From Opitutaceae bacterium (lineage in GTDB: Bacteria > Verrucomicrobiota > Verrucomicrobiia > Opitutales > Opitutaceae), in assembly GCA_016794625.1 (NCBI GenBank), contig JAEUGY010000023.1, forward strand, positions 59,080-123,079: a stretch of 64,000 nucleotides of DNA, given 5' to 3'. This document shows positions 1 through 9,184 of the stretch, piece by piece; positions within the stretch are counted from its first letter, which is position 1; each line of letters begins with the position of its first letter. A model generated the notes under the pieces. That model was given only the letters and a program-made list of their open reading frames with translations. It ran no database searches and was not told where the DNA came from. A program made the position numbers and the translations under genes.

Positions 1-175
1 ATGGCGCTGCACAACTCCCCAGTGCCACCAATCACGACGGCAACCTTGCCGTGCAATGAAAACAAAGTCTCGAGGAAAGAGGGGGTCGGCATAGACCGGC
101 TTTGTCGGACGGCCCGCAGCTCCTGGCAATCGCGGGCTTGCTTAAAGTTAAACCTCCCCTTCCGTAGTGACCTTC
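1..175. other. Left-edge intergenic sequence, no gene recognised
   Basis: An open frame starts at base 1 but it runs through the hydrolase gene in another frame and its peptide is arginine-rich and low in hydrophobic residues, as expected of a shadow. No RNA gene or clear promoter was found. Confidence 0.4.
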
Positions 176-1063
176 ATGGCCAAGATACCGATCGAAGACA
201 CGTTTGCAGACGTCATCAACAAGGCCCAGCGTGGCCTGCAAATCAGCGACGCGGATCTTTGCGCCTGGGCCAACGTGAGCGCAGAAGATCTCGCTGCCGT
301 GAAGGCCGGCAAACCGGTGATCGCCGTGATCAGGCGCGTGGCGCGGCATCTTCGTCTCGCTCCCAATCCCCTCGAATCCATCGCACGAAAAGAGTGGTAT
401 CCGACGCAGCCGGTATTCCCGCGGGGCTTTGCGATGTTCAACACCGATTGTGGCGACATGACCGTCAACAACTATGTGGTGTGGGACGTCAAAAGTAACG
501 TGGCCGCTGTTTTCGACACAGGCGCGAACTGCGACGAACTCCTCAACTTCGTAAAGGCAAGCCGGCTTGAGGTGCACTATATCTTTATCACCCACACCCA
601 CGAGGACCACATCGCGGCACTCGATCCTCTGGTCAAGGCAACCAGAGCGCAAGTGTGGTCCCATGAGCTGGAGCCGGTCGCGCTGGCGGGTGCAAAAGTC
701 TTCAAGGAAAACTCCTACTTCCATCTCGGCGAGGTCGCGATCAAGACGTTGAAGACGAGCGGCCATTCGCCGGGCATGACAACGTTTTATATCACAGGCT
801 TGAGCTGGCCTCTGGCCATCGTGGGAGACAGCGTGTTCGCCGGGTCCATGGGAGGCAGCGCGACGGCCTTCCGCGAACAATATGAAAACGACATCCAGAA
901 AATCATGAACCTGCCCCGCGACACCGTCATCGCCCCCGGACACGGTCCGCTCACGACTGTGGCGCAGGAGAAGCTGCATAATCCTTTCTTTGCGTCTCGT
1001 ACGGAAAAGAACAACCTCTCGGAAATCATCTCCAAACCCAATCCTACCTCTACCAATGTCTGA
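176..1063 (+). CDS. MBL-fold metallo-hydrolase (glyoxalase II-like)
   Basis: A 295-residue metallo-beta-lactamase-fold hydrolase. The family signature is complete: THTHEDH near residue 140, then GHSPG, a GDS metal-bridging aspartate and a C-terminal GHGP. These bind two metals and fit thioester or glyoxalase II-type hydrolysis; the substrate is not predictable. The first 75 or so residues precede the MBL fold and look like a small helical HTH-type domain (ISDADLCAWANVSAEDLAAV). ATG at 176 is preferred over an in-frame GTG at 167; neither has a clear ribosome binding site. Its 3' end overlaps the next gene by 8 bases, so the two are probably co-translated and may act on related acyl or aldehyde substrates. 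Confidence 0.8.
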   Translation: MAKIPIEDTFADVINKAQRGLQISDADLCAWANVSAEDLAAVKAGKPVIAVIRRVARHLRLAPNPLESIARKEWYPTQPVFPRGFAMFNTDCGDMTVNNYVVWDVKSNVAAVFDTGANCDELLNFVKASRLEVHYIFITHTHEDHIAALDPLVKATRAQVWSHELEPVALAGAKVFKENSYFHLGEVAIKTLKTSGHSPGMTTFYITGLSWPLAIVGDSVFAGSMGGSATAFREQYENDIQKIMNLPRDTVIAPGHGPLTTVAQEKLHNPFFASRTEKNNLSEIISKPNPTSTNV

Positions 1064-1940
1064 TAAAATTGCATTTGTTGGTGTTGGCCGCATGGGAGCC
1101 AACATGGCGCGGCGTCTTCACGAATCCGGCTTTGCGGTTGCCGCAGTTTATGATGCCTACGCTCCGGCGGCGGCGGCGCTCGCTCAGGAACTCAAGGTCA
1201 CCCACGCGAGCACGTTGGCGGCTGTCACCGCATCCGCCGACGTGATCATTACCGTCGTGACGGATGATGCGGCCCAGTTGAGCGTCTTTGCTGAAAGCGG
1301 CGACTCCCTGCTGACCGGTGCCCGCGGGAAGATCTTTATCAATTGCGCGACACTCGCTCCGAAAACGCATATTGAGACCGAACGACGCGCCCGCGCCGCG
1401 GGTGCGTCGTCGCTCGAAGGATGCATGGCCTCCTCCATTCCCCAGGCGCGGGCCGGTACGCTCTATCTCATGTGCAGCGGCGAACGCAGCGTCTTCGATC
1501 GGGTCAAGCCGGTGCTGGACAAGCTCTCCACGGGGCCACGCTATATCGGACATACTGGGCAGGCAGCGCAGGTGAAGGCTTTGGTCAACATGGTCATGAA
1601 CATCAATACAGCAGCGCTGGCCGAAGGTCTCGGTCTGGGCGCCGCTCTTGGCCTGGATCTGGACATGTTGCGCGAGGTGTTTGCCCAAACGGGTGCGGCG
1701 TCCCAGGTCCTCAAGACGGATGGCGAGGATATGCAGAATCGGGCCCACGATTGCTATTTTTCCGCGGCCCATGCCGCCAAGGACTCGGGCATCGCTTGGA
1801 CTCTGGGGGTCGAATCAGGTCTGAATCTCCCCCTTTCTGCGGCCACCAAGCTTCAATTCGAGCGTATGAACGCCCTCGGCCTGGGGCAGCTCGACAAGAG
1901 CGGGATCGCGGAATTGACCTTCAAAGGTCGCCGGGGCTGA
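1056..1940 (+). CDS. NAD(P)-dependent 3-hydroxyisobutyrate dehydrogenase-family oxidoreductase
   Basis: A 294-residue beta-hydroxyacid dehydrogenase. The N-terminal Rossmann motif GVGRMGANMARRL binds NAD(P). The substrate-binding stretch (EGCMASSIPQARAGTL) and the lysine of VKALVNM correspond to the conserved substrate loop and catalytic lysine of this family, although the usual VSGG substrate motif is replaced by MASS. The open frame extends 66 bases further upstream, but ATG at 1056 is the correct start because the Rossmann strand begins five residues later. It overlaps the MBL hydrolase by 8 bases. Hydroxyisobutyrate, tartronate-semialdehyde or succinic-semialdehyde reduction are all possible. 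Confidence 0.82.
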   Translation: MSDKIAFVGVGRMGANMARRLHESGFAVAAVYDAYAPAAAALAQELKVTHASTLAAVTASADVIITVVTDDAAQLSVFAESGDSLLTGARGKIFINCATLAPKTHIETERRARAAGASSLEGCMASSIPQARAGTLYLMCSGERSVFDRVKPVLDKLSTGPRYIGHTGQAAQVKALVNMVMNINTAALAEGLGLGAALGLDLDMLREVFAQTGAASQVLKTDGEDMQNRAHDCYFSAAHAAKDSGIAWTLGVESGLNLPLSAATKLQFERMNALGLGQLDKSGIAELTFKGRRG

Positions 1941-1985
1941 GCCGCTCTAGCGTTGGCGCCGGTTCGCGCCGGCTAGACCTCGGGA

Positions 1986-2029
1986 CGCTTCGGGACTCCG
2001 TTCCTGAAGCGACTCCCCGCGAAGCGGGG
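1986..2029. terminator. Double hairpin between convergent genes
   Basis: Two adjacent hairpins lie between the converging dehydrogenase and pseudouridine synthase genes: a 10-bp stem with one G.T pair (1986-1995 with 2002-2011) and a perfect 6-bp stem CCCCGC-GAA-GCGGGG (2015-2029). There is no T-run on either side, so this may be a bidirectional Rho-assisted end or an mRNA stabiliser rather than a classical intrinsic terminator. Confidence 0.4.
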
Positions 2030-2037
2030 CGGTGGTC

Positions 2038-2808
2038 TCATCGACGCGCAGCGCGCAGACACCGCTCAAACTCTTCCGGCAGCGGTGCTCGTGCTCCAAA
2101 AGCGATGCGGCGCCCGGACCATTCGTAGTCGAAACGCGTCTCTGCGGAGTGCAGGAACATTCGCCGCTCACCGGTGCGTTTCGCGAATTCCCGGTTGGCG
2201 CGAAAATCTCCATAGGTGGCGTCGCCCACGATCGGCATGTGGCGGTCGGCGCATTGTACACGGAGCTGGTGGCTCCGGCCGGTTTTCGGCTCGAGTTGAA
2301 TCAATGCGAGGGGTGGCATGCCGGGTTGGTGAGCGAGCAGCCGCATGTGCGCCTCGGCCGGCAAATTGCCGGATCGCTCTGTCCGGACCATCCCTCCTTG
2401 TTTTTGCACGGCAAGCCGGTCCCTCCACACCTGCACGGGCGGGGTGGGCGAACCAAAAACCAATGCCTGATAGATCTTCTTCACGCGCTGGAGCTTGAAT
2501 TGGGCCCGCAGGGCCAGCGCCAATGCCTCGGTTCGTGCCGCCAGGATCACCCCCGAGGTTCCCGCATCGAGTCGGTTGAGGAGGTAGGCCCGATGTTGGA
2601 TCGGACCCGCAGTCCATTCATAGTACTCTCCGTCGAGTCGGTAAGATGCCGCCAGTACGGACCGCTTCTGATCCGAAGGTTCATTCGGATGGGAAAGAAG
2701 GCCCGCGGGTTTCGAAAGGGCGATCACTCCCAGCGGATCCCGGTTCAACACACCCGCACCCGGGCCAAGCGGAAAGGTCCGCCAATAATCATCCGATCCG
2801 TCGATCAC
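2038..2808 (-). CDS. RluA-family RNA pseudouridine synthase
   Basis: A 256-residue pseudouridine synthase. It has the RluA-family SKPAG strand, the LNRLDAGTSG motif containing the catalytic aspartate and the late GRSHQLRVQ motif. It has no N-terminal S4 domain, so it resembles the short TruC/RluA-type enzymes that modify a single rRNA or tRNA site. It starts with GTG, overlapping the stop of tonB as GTGA, and is therefore translationally coupled as the last gene of the exbB-to-tonB cluster. The target uridine cannot be predicted. Confidence 0.85.
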   Translation of the reverse strand: MIDGSDDYWRTFPLGPGAGVLNRDPLGVIALSKPAGLLSHPNEPSDQKRSVLAASYRLDGEYYEWTAGPIQHRAYLLNRLDAGTSGVILAARTEALALALRAQFKLQRVKKIYQALVFGSPTPPVQVWRDRLAVQKQGGMVRTERSGNLPAEAHMRLLAHQPGMPPLALIQLEPKTGRSHQLRVQCADRHMPIVGDATYGDFRANREFAKRTGERRMFLHSAETRFDYEWSGRRIAFGARAPLPEEFERCLRAARR

Positions 2809-3941
2809 GGATTATAGTAAAAGGTGAACGTCATCTCCTGCTCACGCCCCAAAACCGCAATCATTTCATCACTCCAGCGTCCATAGGGTGCACGCGCCGT
2901 GATCGCACTGACCGAGGCCCGCTTGGCCTGCAACGGCGACTCGCCTTCATCCGGCGCAATATCGGTGATCTCACCCTTGTCGTTGATGGAAAATTTCACG
3001 CGAACAATCGTCCCCGCCGGCGGATAAACCGACCCCTGTTCAATGATCTTTTCCCATTGGACCTGGACCGTCTCGATCAACTTCTGCAAGTAGGCGCCGT
3101 ACTCACTCCACTTTGCATTGTAAGCAATAGGGCCAATATTCTGCGTACCTAGCTGGTTGTCTCGTAGAAAGGCCGGGCGCGAATTGCGTTGCTCAACGCG
3201 TTCCCGCTGCGCCGGGCGGCGGGGATCAATCCGGATGACTTGTCCATTGAACGACACCACTTCCCGCACTTCGGAATCACCGTCAACCACCTCATTTGAT
3301 CGCTTGCTTCCCGGCGGGGGCAGCTTGGCTATGTTGCTGCCCACGCTGTCCGGAGACTCACCTTCAAACTTCTCAAACCCGGGGAGCGGTGCTTGGGCCA
3401 GCGTCTGCGCCTTGGCGGCCGCCTCCTCGGCGGCTTGCTGCTCTTCCGCCGTCGGCGGTGTGGGCGGGACCGGCGGTTCGAGCTCCTTCAGGCGTCCGGT
3501 CACAATCGCCGTGCTTTCCTTCTCCTTGTCGCCTGCGAGCGCCGGTGCATCACTCTTGCCATCCGGGGTCGGCTTTTCCTGGGCAACCTGCTGGTTCTGG
3601 GCTCCAAAATTCTCCGTCTTGTCCGGTGGATTGTCGGGGGCGTCGGGGTTGATTTCGACGAACTTGAACGGCTTGGGCGGTGGCGTGGGCGCCGCGGCCA
3701 CCTTGGGTGTCTCTTCCGGTTCCAATTCAACCGTGAACACCCGATCCCCTTTTGGCCCCGGAGATGTGACCGCCGTACGCTTGAGCAAATGCGGCAGCGC
3801 GAGGATCAGCAGCAAATGAAACAGGATCGTCGCGACTACCCCGATCTGGACAGAACGCGTTTCTCCATTCCGCGACAAACGTGGCCAGCCCATGCGCCGG
3901 CGGGGACGCGGAGGACCGGGGGGGGACGAAAGAGTCGACAT
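2805..3941 (-). CDS. TonB-type energy transducer
   Basis: A 378-residue envelope protein. A basic N-terminus is followed by one membrane helix (about residues 34-52), a long periplasmic Pro/Ala/Glu-rich linker and a C-terminal TonB-like domain (VRVKFSINDKGEITDIAP). ExbB and ExbD are encoded just upstream in the same cluster, so it should transmit the proton-motive force to outer-membrane transporters, or act as a TolA-like tether. ATG at 3941 is chosen; an in-frame TTG at 3965 would overlap the end of maf. The linker is longer than in E. coli TonB. Confidence 0.75.
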   Translation of the reverse strand: MSTLSSPPGPPRPRRRMGWPRLSRNGETRSVQIGVVATILFHLLLILALPHLLKRTAVTSPGPKGDRVFTVELEPEETPKVAAAPTPPPKPFKFVEINPDAPDNPPDKTENFGAQNQQVAQEKPTPDGKSDAPALAGDKEKESTAIVTGRLKELEPPVPPTPPTAEEQQAAEEAAAKAQTLAQAPLPGFEKFEGESPDSVGSNIAKLPPPGSKRSNEVVDGDSEVREVVSFNGQVIRIDPRRPAQRERVEQRNSRPAFLRDNQLGTQNIGPIAYNAKWSEYGAYLQKLIETVQVQWEKIIEQGSVYPPAGTIVRVKFSINDKGEITDIAPDEGESPLQAKRASVSAITARAPYGRWSDEMIAVLGREQEMTFTFYYNP

Positions 3942-3957
3942 GGAAGAAGAACCTGGA

Positions 3958-4533
3958 TCAGCCAACCAGACCTGCCTGCGTGAGCAATTGTTTCGTGAGA
4001 CTCAGTGGCAACCCAACAATCGTCGACCACTCGCCCTGAAATCCCGCCACAATCATATCGCCGTGCTCCTGAATCGCATAACCTCCCGCTTTATCAAATA
4101 CATGCACGTTTGCTAGGTAGCGGTCGATCGTCTGCTCGTCGAGCGATCGGAAGGTGACCTCACTGGTCGCCCCCGCGTCGAGCCGCAAACCGGTCTGAAG
4201 ACAGCGCAGCGACAGACCGGTGAAGACCCAATGGGAGCGTCCCGACAGCCCGCGCAACATGGCCCGAGCCTCCGGCAACGAGCCAGGCTTGTTCAGCGCC
4301 CGGCCTTCCAGAAAGACCGTGGTGTCCGCGCCGAGCACCACCGCTTCCGGAAAACGCTCGCTCACCCAGCCGGCCTTGAGGGCGGCATTGTGCGCCACCA
4401 TTTCGCGTGGATCGGTGGCCGGATCCTCGTTCTCAATGACCCGCGCCACCTGAATGGAAAACGGGACGCCCAACTGTTCGAGCAGCTCTCGGCGTCGAGG
4501 CGAGGCCGAAGCGAGGATCAAGGGACGCGACAT
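3958..4533 (-). CDS. maf: Maf-like nucleoside triphosphate pyrophosphatase
   Basis: A 191-residue Maf protein that hydrolyses non-canonical or modified nucleoside triphosphates to monophosphates. It begins with the family signature LILASASPRRRELL, followed by GADT, the NKPGS loop and DKAGGYAIQ near residue 150, all diagnostic. ATG at 4533 is chosen because the signature starts four residues later. It sits four bases after the upstream SDR gene's stop and ends just before tonB. No link between its housekeeping role and the TonB system is apparent. Confidence 0.9.
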   Translation of the reverse strand: MSRPLILASASPRRRELLEQLGVPFSIQVARVIENEDPATDPREMVAHNAALKAGWVSERFPEAVVLGADTTVFLEGRALNKPGSLPEARAMLRGLSGRSHWVFTGLSLRCLQTGLRLDAGATSEVTFRSLDEQTIDRYLANVHVFDKAGGYAIQEHGDMIVAGFQGEWSTIVGLPLSLTKQLLTQAGLVG

Positions 4534-4537
4534 GCGC

Positions 4538-5224
4538 TCACTCCCCTGCTCCACCGACGGTGAGCGATCGACCGTTGTCCTTCGGTCCCAACCCCAGAAT
4601 GAATGGCGCCGCCCTCCGGACCCAGTCTTCAGCTTTCGGATACGACGACGCCCCGTCGGCCCAGGCCAGGCGGAGCATGTCCGTGTCGATAACCCCGGGG
4701 TTGAGCGGGACCGCCGCCATGCCTCGCGGAAGCTCCGCCGCCAATGCCTTGGTCAGACCTTCAATTCCCCACTTCGACATGCAGTAGGGAGCCACATCCG
4801 GAGAGACACTTCGTCCCCAACCGGAGGAAAAGTTTACGATCACACCTCGGTTGGCCTCCACCATGGCGGGCACGAAGTGACGGATCACATTGGCCACGCC
4901 GCGGAGGTTGATATCAACGAGACGGGTAAACGAAGCATCGTCCTGCTCCCATAGGGGCGCGGGCGTGTTCATGATCGCAGCATTGTTGATCAGCAAATCG
5001 GGCGCGCCGTGTCCCGCCAGAATACCCGCTGCCCAAATGCTCACCTTTACGTCCTGCGCGACATCGACCACCGAAAACTCATGGGGCGCGGAGTGACTGA
5101 GGCGCAGGTCAAAAATCGCCTCTCCACTGCGGCCGCAGCCAAAGACCGTGTGCCCTTGGCTGATAAACGCCTCTGCCAACGCGCGACCAAGCCCTCGTGT
5201 GACACCGGTAAGAACGATCTTCAT
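4538..5224 (-). CDS. Short-chain dehydrogenase/reductase
   Basis: A 228-residue classical SDR oxidoreductase. The N-terminal TGVTRGLGRA motif binds NAD(P), NNA stabilises the central sheet, and the catalytic set is a serine in NFSSGWG plus YxxxK in PYCMSKWG. ATG at 5224 begins directly at the first Rossmann strand; the upstream extension has no homology-like features. The substrate is unknown. It is embedded between a membrane protein and maf in the exbBD-tonB cluster. Confidence 0.85.
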   Translation of the reverse strand: MKIVLTGVTRGLGRALAEAFISQGHTVFGCGRSGEAIFDLRLSHSAPHEFSVVDVAQDVKVSIWAAGILAGHGAPDLLINNAAIMNTPAPLWEQDDASFTRLVDINLRGVANVIRHFVPAMVEANRGVIVNFSSGWGRSVSPDVAPYCMSKWGIEGLTKALAAELPRGMAAVPLNPGVIDTDMLRLAWADGASSYPKAEDWVRRAAPFILGLGPKDNGRSLTVGGAGE

Positions 5225-5299
5225 AGCGACAATCCGATGACACCATACGGTTCGGTCACCAAGATCAACTCCGTCCACCATCCCAACGGAGTTCGGTGC

Positions 5300-5719
5300 T
5301 CAACTCCCGAATGCGACCCGAGGCTGACCCGACCACCAAAACAACCCAATGGTGACCAAATCGAGCGTGGCCAGCAGGACGCTGCCCACTGAAAGCGAAA
5401 CAACAAACCCACTGGCCACTCCCGAGTTCCGCGAGTCGCCATAGTCGATGGCGGCACACACCACCCAGACCGCAGCGAGCAACCCCATCATGGTGGCGAC
5501 GTTGATGCGCAGGAGCAGCCACCACCTCGCTGCAGGAAACAAGTAGCAAAGAAAGACGGCCGGGACAAAGACGAGCGGCAGCAACCAAAGAAACCGTTCC
5601 AACGCTCGGCTGCCCGCTTCAGTCGCCGGCACATTGCGCAACCCGAAAAGGTAGAGCGCCAGGCTGACCACCAGCCAGTACATCTCAGGTCCCAAGAGTA
5701 CACTCGTCCAACGGTCCAT
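5300..5719 (-). CDS. Small integral membrane protein of unknown function
   Basis: A 139-residue protein made almost entirely of four hydrophobic stretches (starting near MYWLVVSLALYLFGL and ending near LLATLDLVTIGLFWW), which predicts four membrane helices. I do not recognise the family. ATG at 5719 places the first helix near the N-terminus. It lies between exbD and the SDR gene on the same strand. A role in envelope energisation is only a guess from position. Confidence 0.55.
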   Translation of the reverse strand: MDRWTSVLLGPEMYWLVVSLALYLFGLRNVPATEAGSRALERFLWLLPLVFVPAVFLCYLFPAARWWLLLRINVATMMGLLAAVWVVCAAIDYGDSRNSGVASGFVVSLSVGSVLLATLDLVTIGLFWWSGQPRVAFGS

Positions 5720-5845
5720 GGAGAGCACTAACGTCGTGCGACCTGATCCATCGGTGGGAGAAGAGACATGACCGGTCCATGATAATGCACGCGACCTCCG
5801 TTTCCCATGGGCCAATCGGCCCGTCCAGCGTCCCTACCTGTCCCG

Positions 5846-6247
5846 CTATTGGCGCACCTGCATCACCACCTTGTTCAAGCCCATCTTGCGGCAACTGTCC
5901 CAGACTTCCGTCACGCGCTTGAACTGCGTCACCTCATCGGCCCGGACCAACACCGGAGTGTCCTTGTTGACCTTCTTGACCTCCTCCAGCAGCCCGGCCA
6001 ATTCACCCGGCGCCACCGCTTTGCCATTGAAGGTCAAGCCGCCATCCTTATCCACGCCGATGGTAATCTTGCCGGAGAATTCGTTGCGCCCCGCGGTCTC
6101 CACTTTGGGCACGCTGATGTTCAGCGTGGAGGCCGAGCGAAACTGCATCGTGACGAACGCAAAAAAGATGAGCATCACGAGCACATCGATCAGCGGGAGA
6201 AGATTCATCTCCGGACGCCGGCGACGGCGTTGATATAGTCCGCTCAT
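5846..6247 (-). CDS. exbD: ExbD/TolR-family biopolymer transport protein
   Basis: A 133-residue ExbD/TolR protein: short basic cytoplasmic N-terminus, one transmembrane helix (NLLPLIDVLVMLIFFAFV, about residues 15-35) carrying the conserved aspartate that conducts protons, and a periplasmic domain. It works with ExbB as the proton channel that energises TonB. ATG at 6247 is selected because the open frame upstream belongs to exbB read in another frame. It follows exbB by 22 bases. Confidence 0.9.
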   Translation of the reverse strand: MSGLYQRRRRRPEMNLLPLIDVLVMLIFFAFVTMQFRSASTLNISVPKVETAGRNEFSGKITIGVDKDGGLTFNGKAVAPGELAGLLEEVKKVNKDTPVLVRADEVTQFKRVTEVWDSCRKMGLNKVVMQVRQ

Positions 6248-6269
6248 GGGCAAGAACTCCGCACGAGGA

Positions 6270-6854
6270 TCAAACCAACTCCTTGGCGCCAGTTCGGGCC
6301 AGAATGCGTTCCAGCAAAACATCCAGCTGAGCCGCGAAGCTCTCCACCTTCCGCTGCAAATATCCCCCGCCCACGAGGGCCGGGATCGCGATGGAAAGAC
6401 CCAGCAGCGTGGCCGATAGGGCAAGCGCGACACCACTGGTGAACTGCACCGGATCGGGCAAACCCGTCTCGCCTGAAATCGCGGAAAACACTCGCAAAAG
6501 CGACCACACCGTCCCCGTCAAACCAATCAAGGGCGCCGCAGCGTAAATGATATCCAGATAAGGAAGCCCGCGCTCCATCCGGTTCAATTCCAACCGGGCA
6601 AACGCCTTGACCGCTCCTTCGTCTCCCGGATGGCGTTCCGCAAAATCGATGATTCGCGCCAAAACCGAATGCTGGCCTCCCGTGATCGGTTTTCCGCCGA
6701 CGACCGCATCCACCAAGTCCTGGGGCATCACTGCCGCGCGACGCAGGGCGTAGGAGCGCTCACCCAAAATAAACACCATCACAATTGAGCACAGACCAAG
6801 GGGATAGATGAGAAAATCTGCGCCTTTAAAGACGTCGATGAGCGCGAAGAACAT
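6270..6854 (-). CDS. exbB: ExbB/TolQ/MotA-family proton channel protein
   Basis: A 194-residue protein with three hydrophobic segments and the family core AAAPLIGLTGTVWSLLRVF around residue 105, followed by ALALSATLLGLSIAIPAL. With ExbD it forms the inner-membrane proton channel of the TonB (or TolQR) system. It is the first gene of the leftward exbB-exbD-...-tonB cluster and follows the leuD terminator, so it probably has its own promoter in 6855-6930, although none was convincing. Confidence 0.9.
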   Translation of the reverse strand: MFFALIDVFKGADFLIYPLGLCSIVMVFILGERSYALRRAAVMPQDLVDAVVGGKPITGGQHSVLARIIDFAERHPGDEGAVKAFARLELNRMERGLPYLDIIYAAAPLIGLTGTVWSLLRVFSAISGETGLPDPVQFTSGVALALSATLLGLSIAIPALVGGGYLQRKVESFAAQLDVLLERILARTGAKELV

Positions 6855-6931
6855 AGAATTGGTTGCCTTGGGAGACGCCCGGAACGGGAGAAAGGTTCAC
6901 ACAAAAACGCTCCGCAGGTGAAAAACTCAAC

Positions 6932-6957
6932 AAAAAGCCGGCCCGAGGTGGGCCGGC
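6932..6957 (-). terminator. Rho-independent terminator after leuD
   Basis: A perfect 8-bp stem (GCCGGCCC at 6937-6944 with GGGCCGGC at 6950-6957, 5-base loop) is followed on the minus strand by five T residues (6936-6932). It sits 39 bases after the leuD stop and separates leuCD from exbB. Confidence 0.85.
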
Positions 6958-6995
6958 GTCGACGGGCAGAGATGCAGTCCCGCCGACGGACTGGT

Positions 6996-7598
6996 TCAGG
7001 CGGCGAGGTAAGGCAGCTTCTTCGCCGTCTCCGCCACGGCGCCACGGCCGTCCAATAGTTCGCCAATTGCATCCCATCGGCCGTTGATGAGTGCGTCCCG
7101 GTCCGTTTCCCGGATCGTCACATTCACTCGTTGGCCGCCAAATCGGATTTCCCGGGCAAGCAGATCCAGTTCAAGTTCAAGATCGGGACGAGCATCCACT
7201 GCCTCGGCGATGCGCGCGATGTCCTCGCGCCGGGCCACCAGGCAGGGGATTCCAAGCGTGGTGCAATTCCCAAAGAAGATCTCAGCAAATCCTTCCGCAA
7301 TGACCGCGCGGAAGCCATACTTTTGAATGGCCTGCGGCGCATGCTCGCGCGACGACCCGCACCCAAAGTTGGCGCCCGACAGCAGGATCGACGCTCCCTT
7401 GAAACGCGCTTCATTCAACGGATGCGGCTTGTCGGAGCCATCGGAGTGCTTGCGCACGTCGTAAAAGAGAAACTCACCGAGGCCATCAAAGGTGACGCAC
7501 TTCATGAAGCGCGCCGGGATGATACGGTCGGTGTCAATGTCGTTGCCGGCGACATACACGCCGCGGCCCTTGACCGAAGTGATTTTTGCGAGGGACAT
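6996..7598 (-). CDS. leuD: 3-isopropylmalate dehydratase small subunit
   Basis: A 200-residue LeuD. With LeuC it isomerises 2-isopropylmalate to 3-isopropylmalate in leucine biosynthesis. Diagnostic features are NDIDTDRIIPARF near residue 19 and the swivel-domain substrate loop GANFGCGSSREHAPQAI. Length is normal for the bacterial form. It follows leuC by 72 bases and a terminator comes right after it, so leuCD forms a discrete two-gene unit. Confidence 0.95.
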   Translation of the reverse strand: MSLAKITSVKGRGVYVAGNDIDTDRIIPARFMKCVTFDGLGEFLFYDVRKHSDGSDKPHPLNEARFKGASILLSGANFGCGSSREHAPQAIQKYGFRAVIAEGFAEIFFGNCTTLGIPCLVARREDIARIAEAVDARPDLELELDLLAREIRFGGQRVNVTIRETDRDALINGRWDAIGELLDGRGAVAETAKKLPYLAA

Positions 7599-7670
7599 GG
7601 ATGAACAGCTGAACGTGAAAGGAGGGAGAACGGGGATGAAAAACGGAGGGGGCGCCCTCCGGCAGAACCT

Positions 7671-9086
7671 TTAGGTGGCGCTTACGCTGAACACTTCACG
7701 CGCATCGGCCACAGAGCCGGTGACCGCCGCTGCCGCCACCATCAACGGACTCATCAGAATGGTCCGACCGGTGGGCGAACCCTGGCGACCTTTGAAGTTA
7801 CGGTTGGAGGAGCTCGCACACAGCTGGTCTCCCACCAGTTTGTCCGGATTCATCGCCAGGCACATCGAACATCCTGCCTCGCGCCACTCAAATCCGGCGT
7901 CCCGGAACACCCGGTCAATTCCGAGTTCAGCGCACAGGATGCCCACTCCCTGCGAGCCGGGAACGGCGATGGCTTTGACGCCCGGGGCAACCCGACGTCC
8001 CTTGAGGTATCTAGCCACTTCCTGAAAGTCGCTGAGGCGACCGTTCGTGCACGAACCCATGAAGGCCACATCGATCTTCGTTCCCTTGATCGCGGCTCCC
8101 GGGGTCAATTTCATGTAGGCCAGCGCTTCCTCGATCGAGGATTTCTCGTCCCCGGAGGCCTTGCTCGGATCCGGCACCTTTTCGTTGATCGAAATTCCCT
8201 GACCAGGATTAATGCCCCATGTGACAGTGGGAGCGATCGCCGCTGCATCCATGGTCACCACGTCGTCGTAGGTGCAACCGGCGTCACTCGCGAACCCACG
8301 CCAGCGTGCCACCGCCTCATCCCACGCGGCTCCCTTGGGCGAGTAAGGACGTCCCTTGAGGTAGGCGTACGTCGTCTCATCCGGATTCACATACCCGGCC
8401 CGGGCGCCGCCTTCGATCGACATGTTGCAGACGGTCATGCGCTCTTCCATCGTGAAGCGGTCAAAGACCTCGCCACCGTACTCGTAAGCGTAACCGGTGC
8501 CGCCATTCACTCCGAGCACGCGAATGATGTGGAGAATCACGTCCTTGGCATAGACGCCCGGCCGGAGGCGTCCATTGACGTTGATGCGACGGACCTTGAG
8601 CTTGCCCAGAGCCATGGTCTGGGTGGCGAGCACATCGCGGATCTGCGTCGTGCCGATGCCAAACGCAATCGCACCGAACGCACCATGGGTCGAGGTGTGT
8701 GAGTCACCGCAGGCGATCGTGGTTCCCGGCTGCGTGATGCCCTGCTCCGGACCAACGATGTGCACAATTCCTTGTTTGCCGGTTGCCCGGTCAAAAAACG
8801 TGATGCCAAATTCGGCGCAGTTGCGTCGTAGCTCCTTGATCATCGCATCCGCCAGCGGGTCGGCGAACGGCTCGGCAAACTGGTCAGTGGGAACGATGTG
8901 ATCGACCGTGGCGAAGGTACGATGCGGCATCGCCACCTTCAGCCCAAGGTCTCGCACCATGCCGAAGGCTTGAGGGCTGGTCACCTCATGGATGAGGTGG
9001 GTGCCAATCAGCAGTTGGGTCTGACCGTTGGCCAGAGTGCGGACGTTGTGAGCGTCCCAAACTTTTTGGAACAGGGATTTAGCCAT
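7671..9086 (-). CDS. leuC: 3-isopropylmalate dehydratase large subunit
   Basis: A 471-residue LeuC, the iron-sulfur subunit of isopropylmalate isomerase. Aconitase-family motifs are clear: [23 protein letters not shown] and [13 protein letters not shown]; the three cysteines of the last two motifs bind the 4Fe-4S cluster. ATG at 9086 gives the usual N-terminus ([11 protein letters not shown]). A divergent LysR gene starts 98 bases away, a common arrangement for leuCD control. Confidence 0.96.
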   Translation of the reverse strand: MAKSLFQKVWDAHNVRTLANGQTQLLIGTHLIHEVTSPQAFGMVRDLGLKVAMPHRTFATVDHIVPTDQFAEPFADPLADAMIKELRRNCAEFGITFFDRATGKQGIVHIVGPEQGITQPGTTIACGDSHTSTHGAFGAIAFGIGTTQIRDVLATQTMALGKLKVRRINVNGRLRPGVYAKDVILHIIRVLGVNGGTGYAYEYGGEVFDRFTMEERMTVCNMSIEGGARAGYVNPDETTYAYLKGRPYSPKGAAWDEAVARWRGFASDAGCTYDDVVTMDAAAIAPTVTWGINPGQGISINEKVPDPSKASGDEKSSIEEALAYMKLTPGAAIKGTKIDVAFMGSCTNGRLSDFQEVARYLKGRRVAPGVKAIAVPGSQGVGILCAELGIDRVFRDAGFEWREAGCSMCLAMNPDKLVGDQLCASSSNRNFKGRQGSPTGRTILMSPLMVAAAAVTGSVADAREVFSVSAT

Positions 9087-9184
9087 GGAAGAGAGAGTTT
9101 CGGGACCACGCAGCGACGCGTCAATCCGACTCCTACCCTACCAGAAACTTGCCTTGCCGGGAAATACTTGTTTCGTCATCTGTG

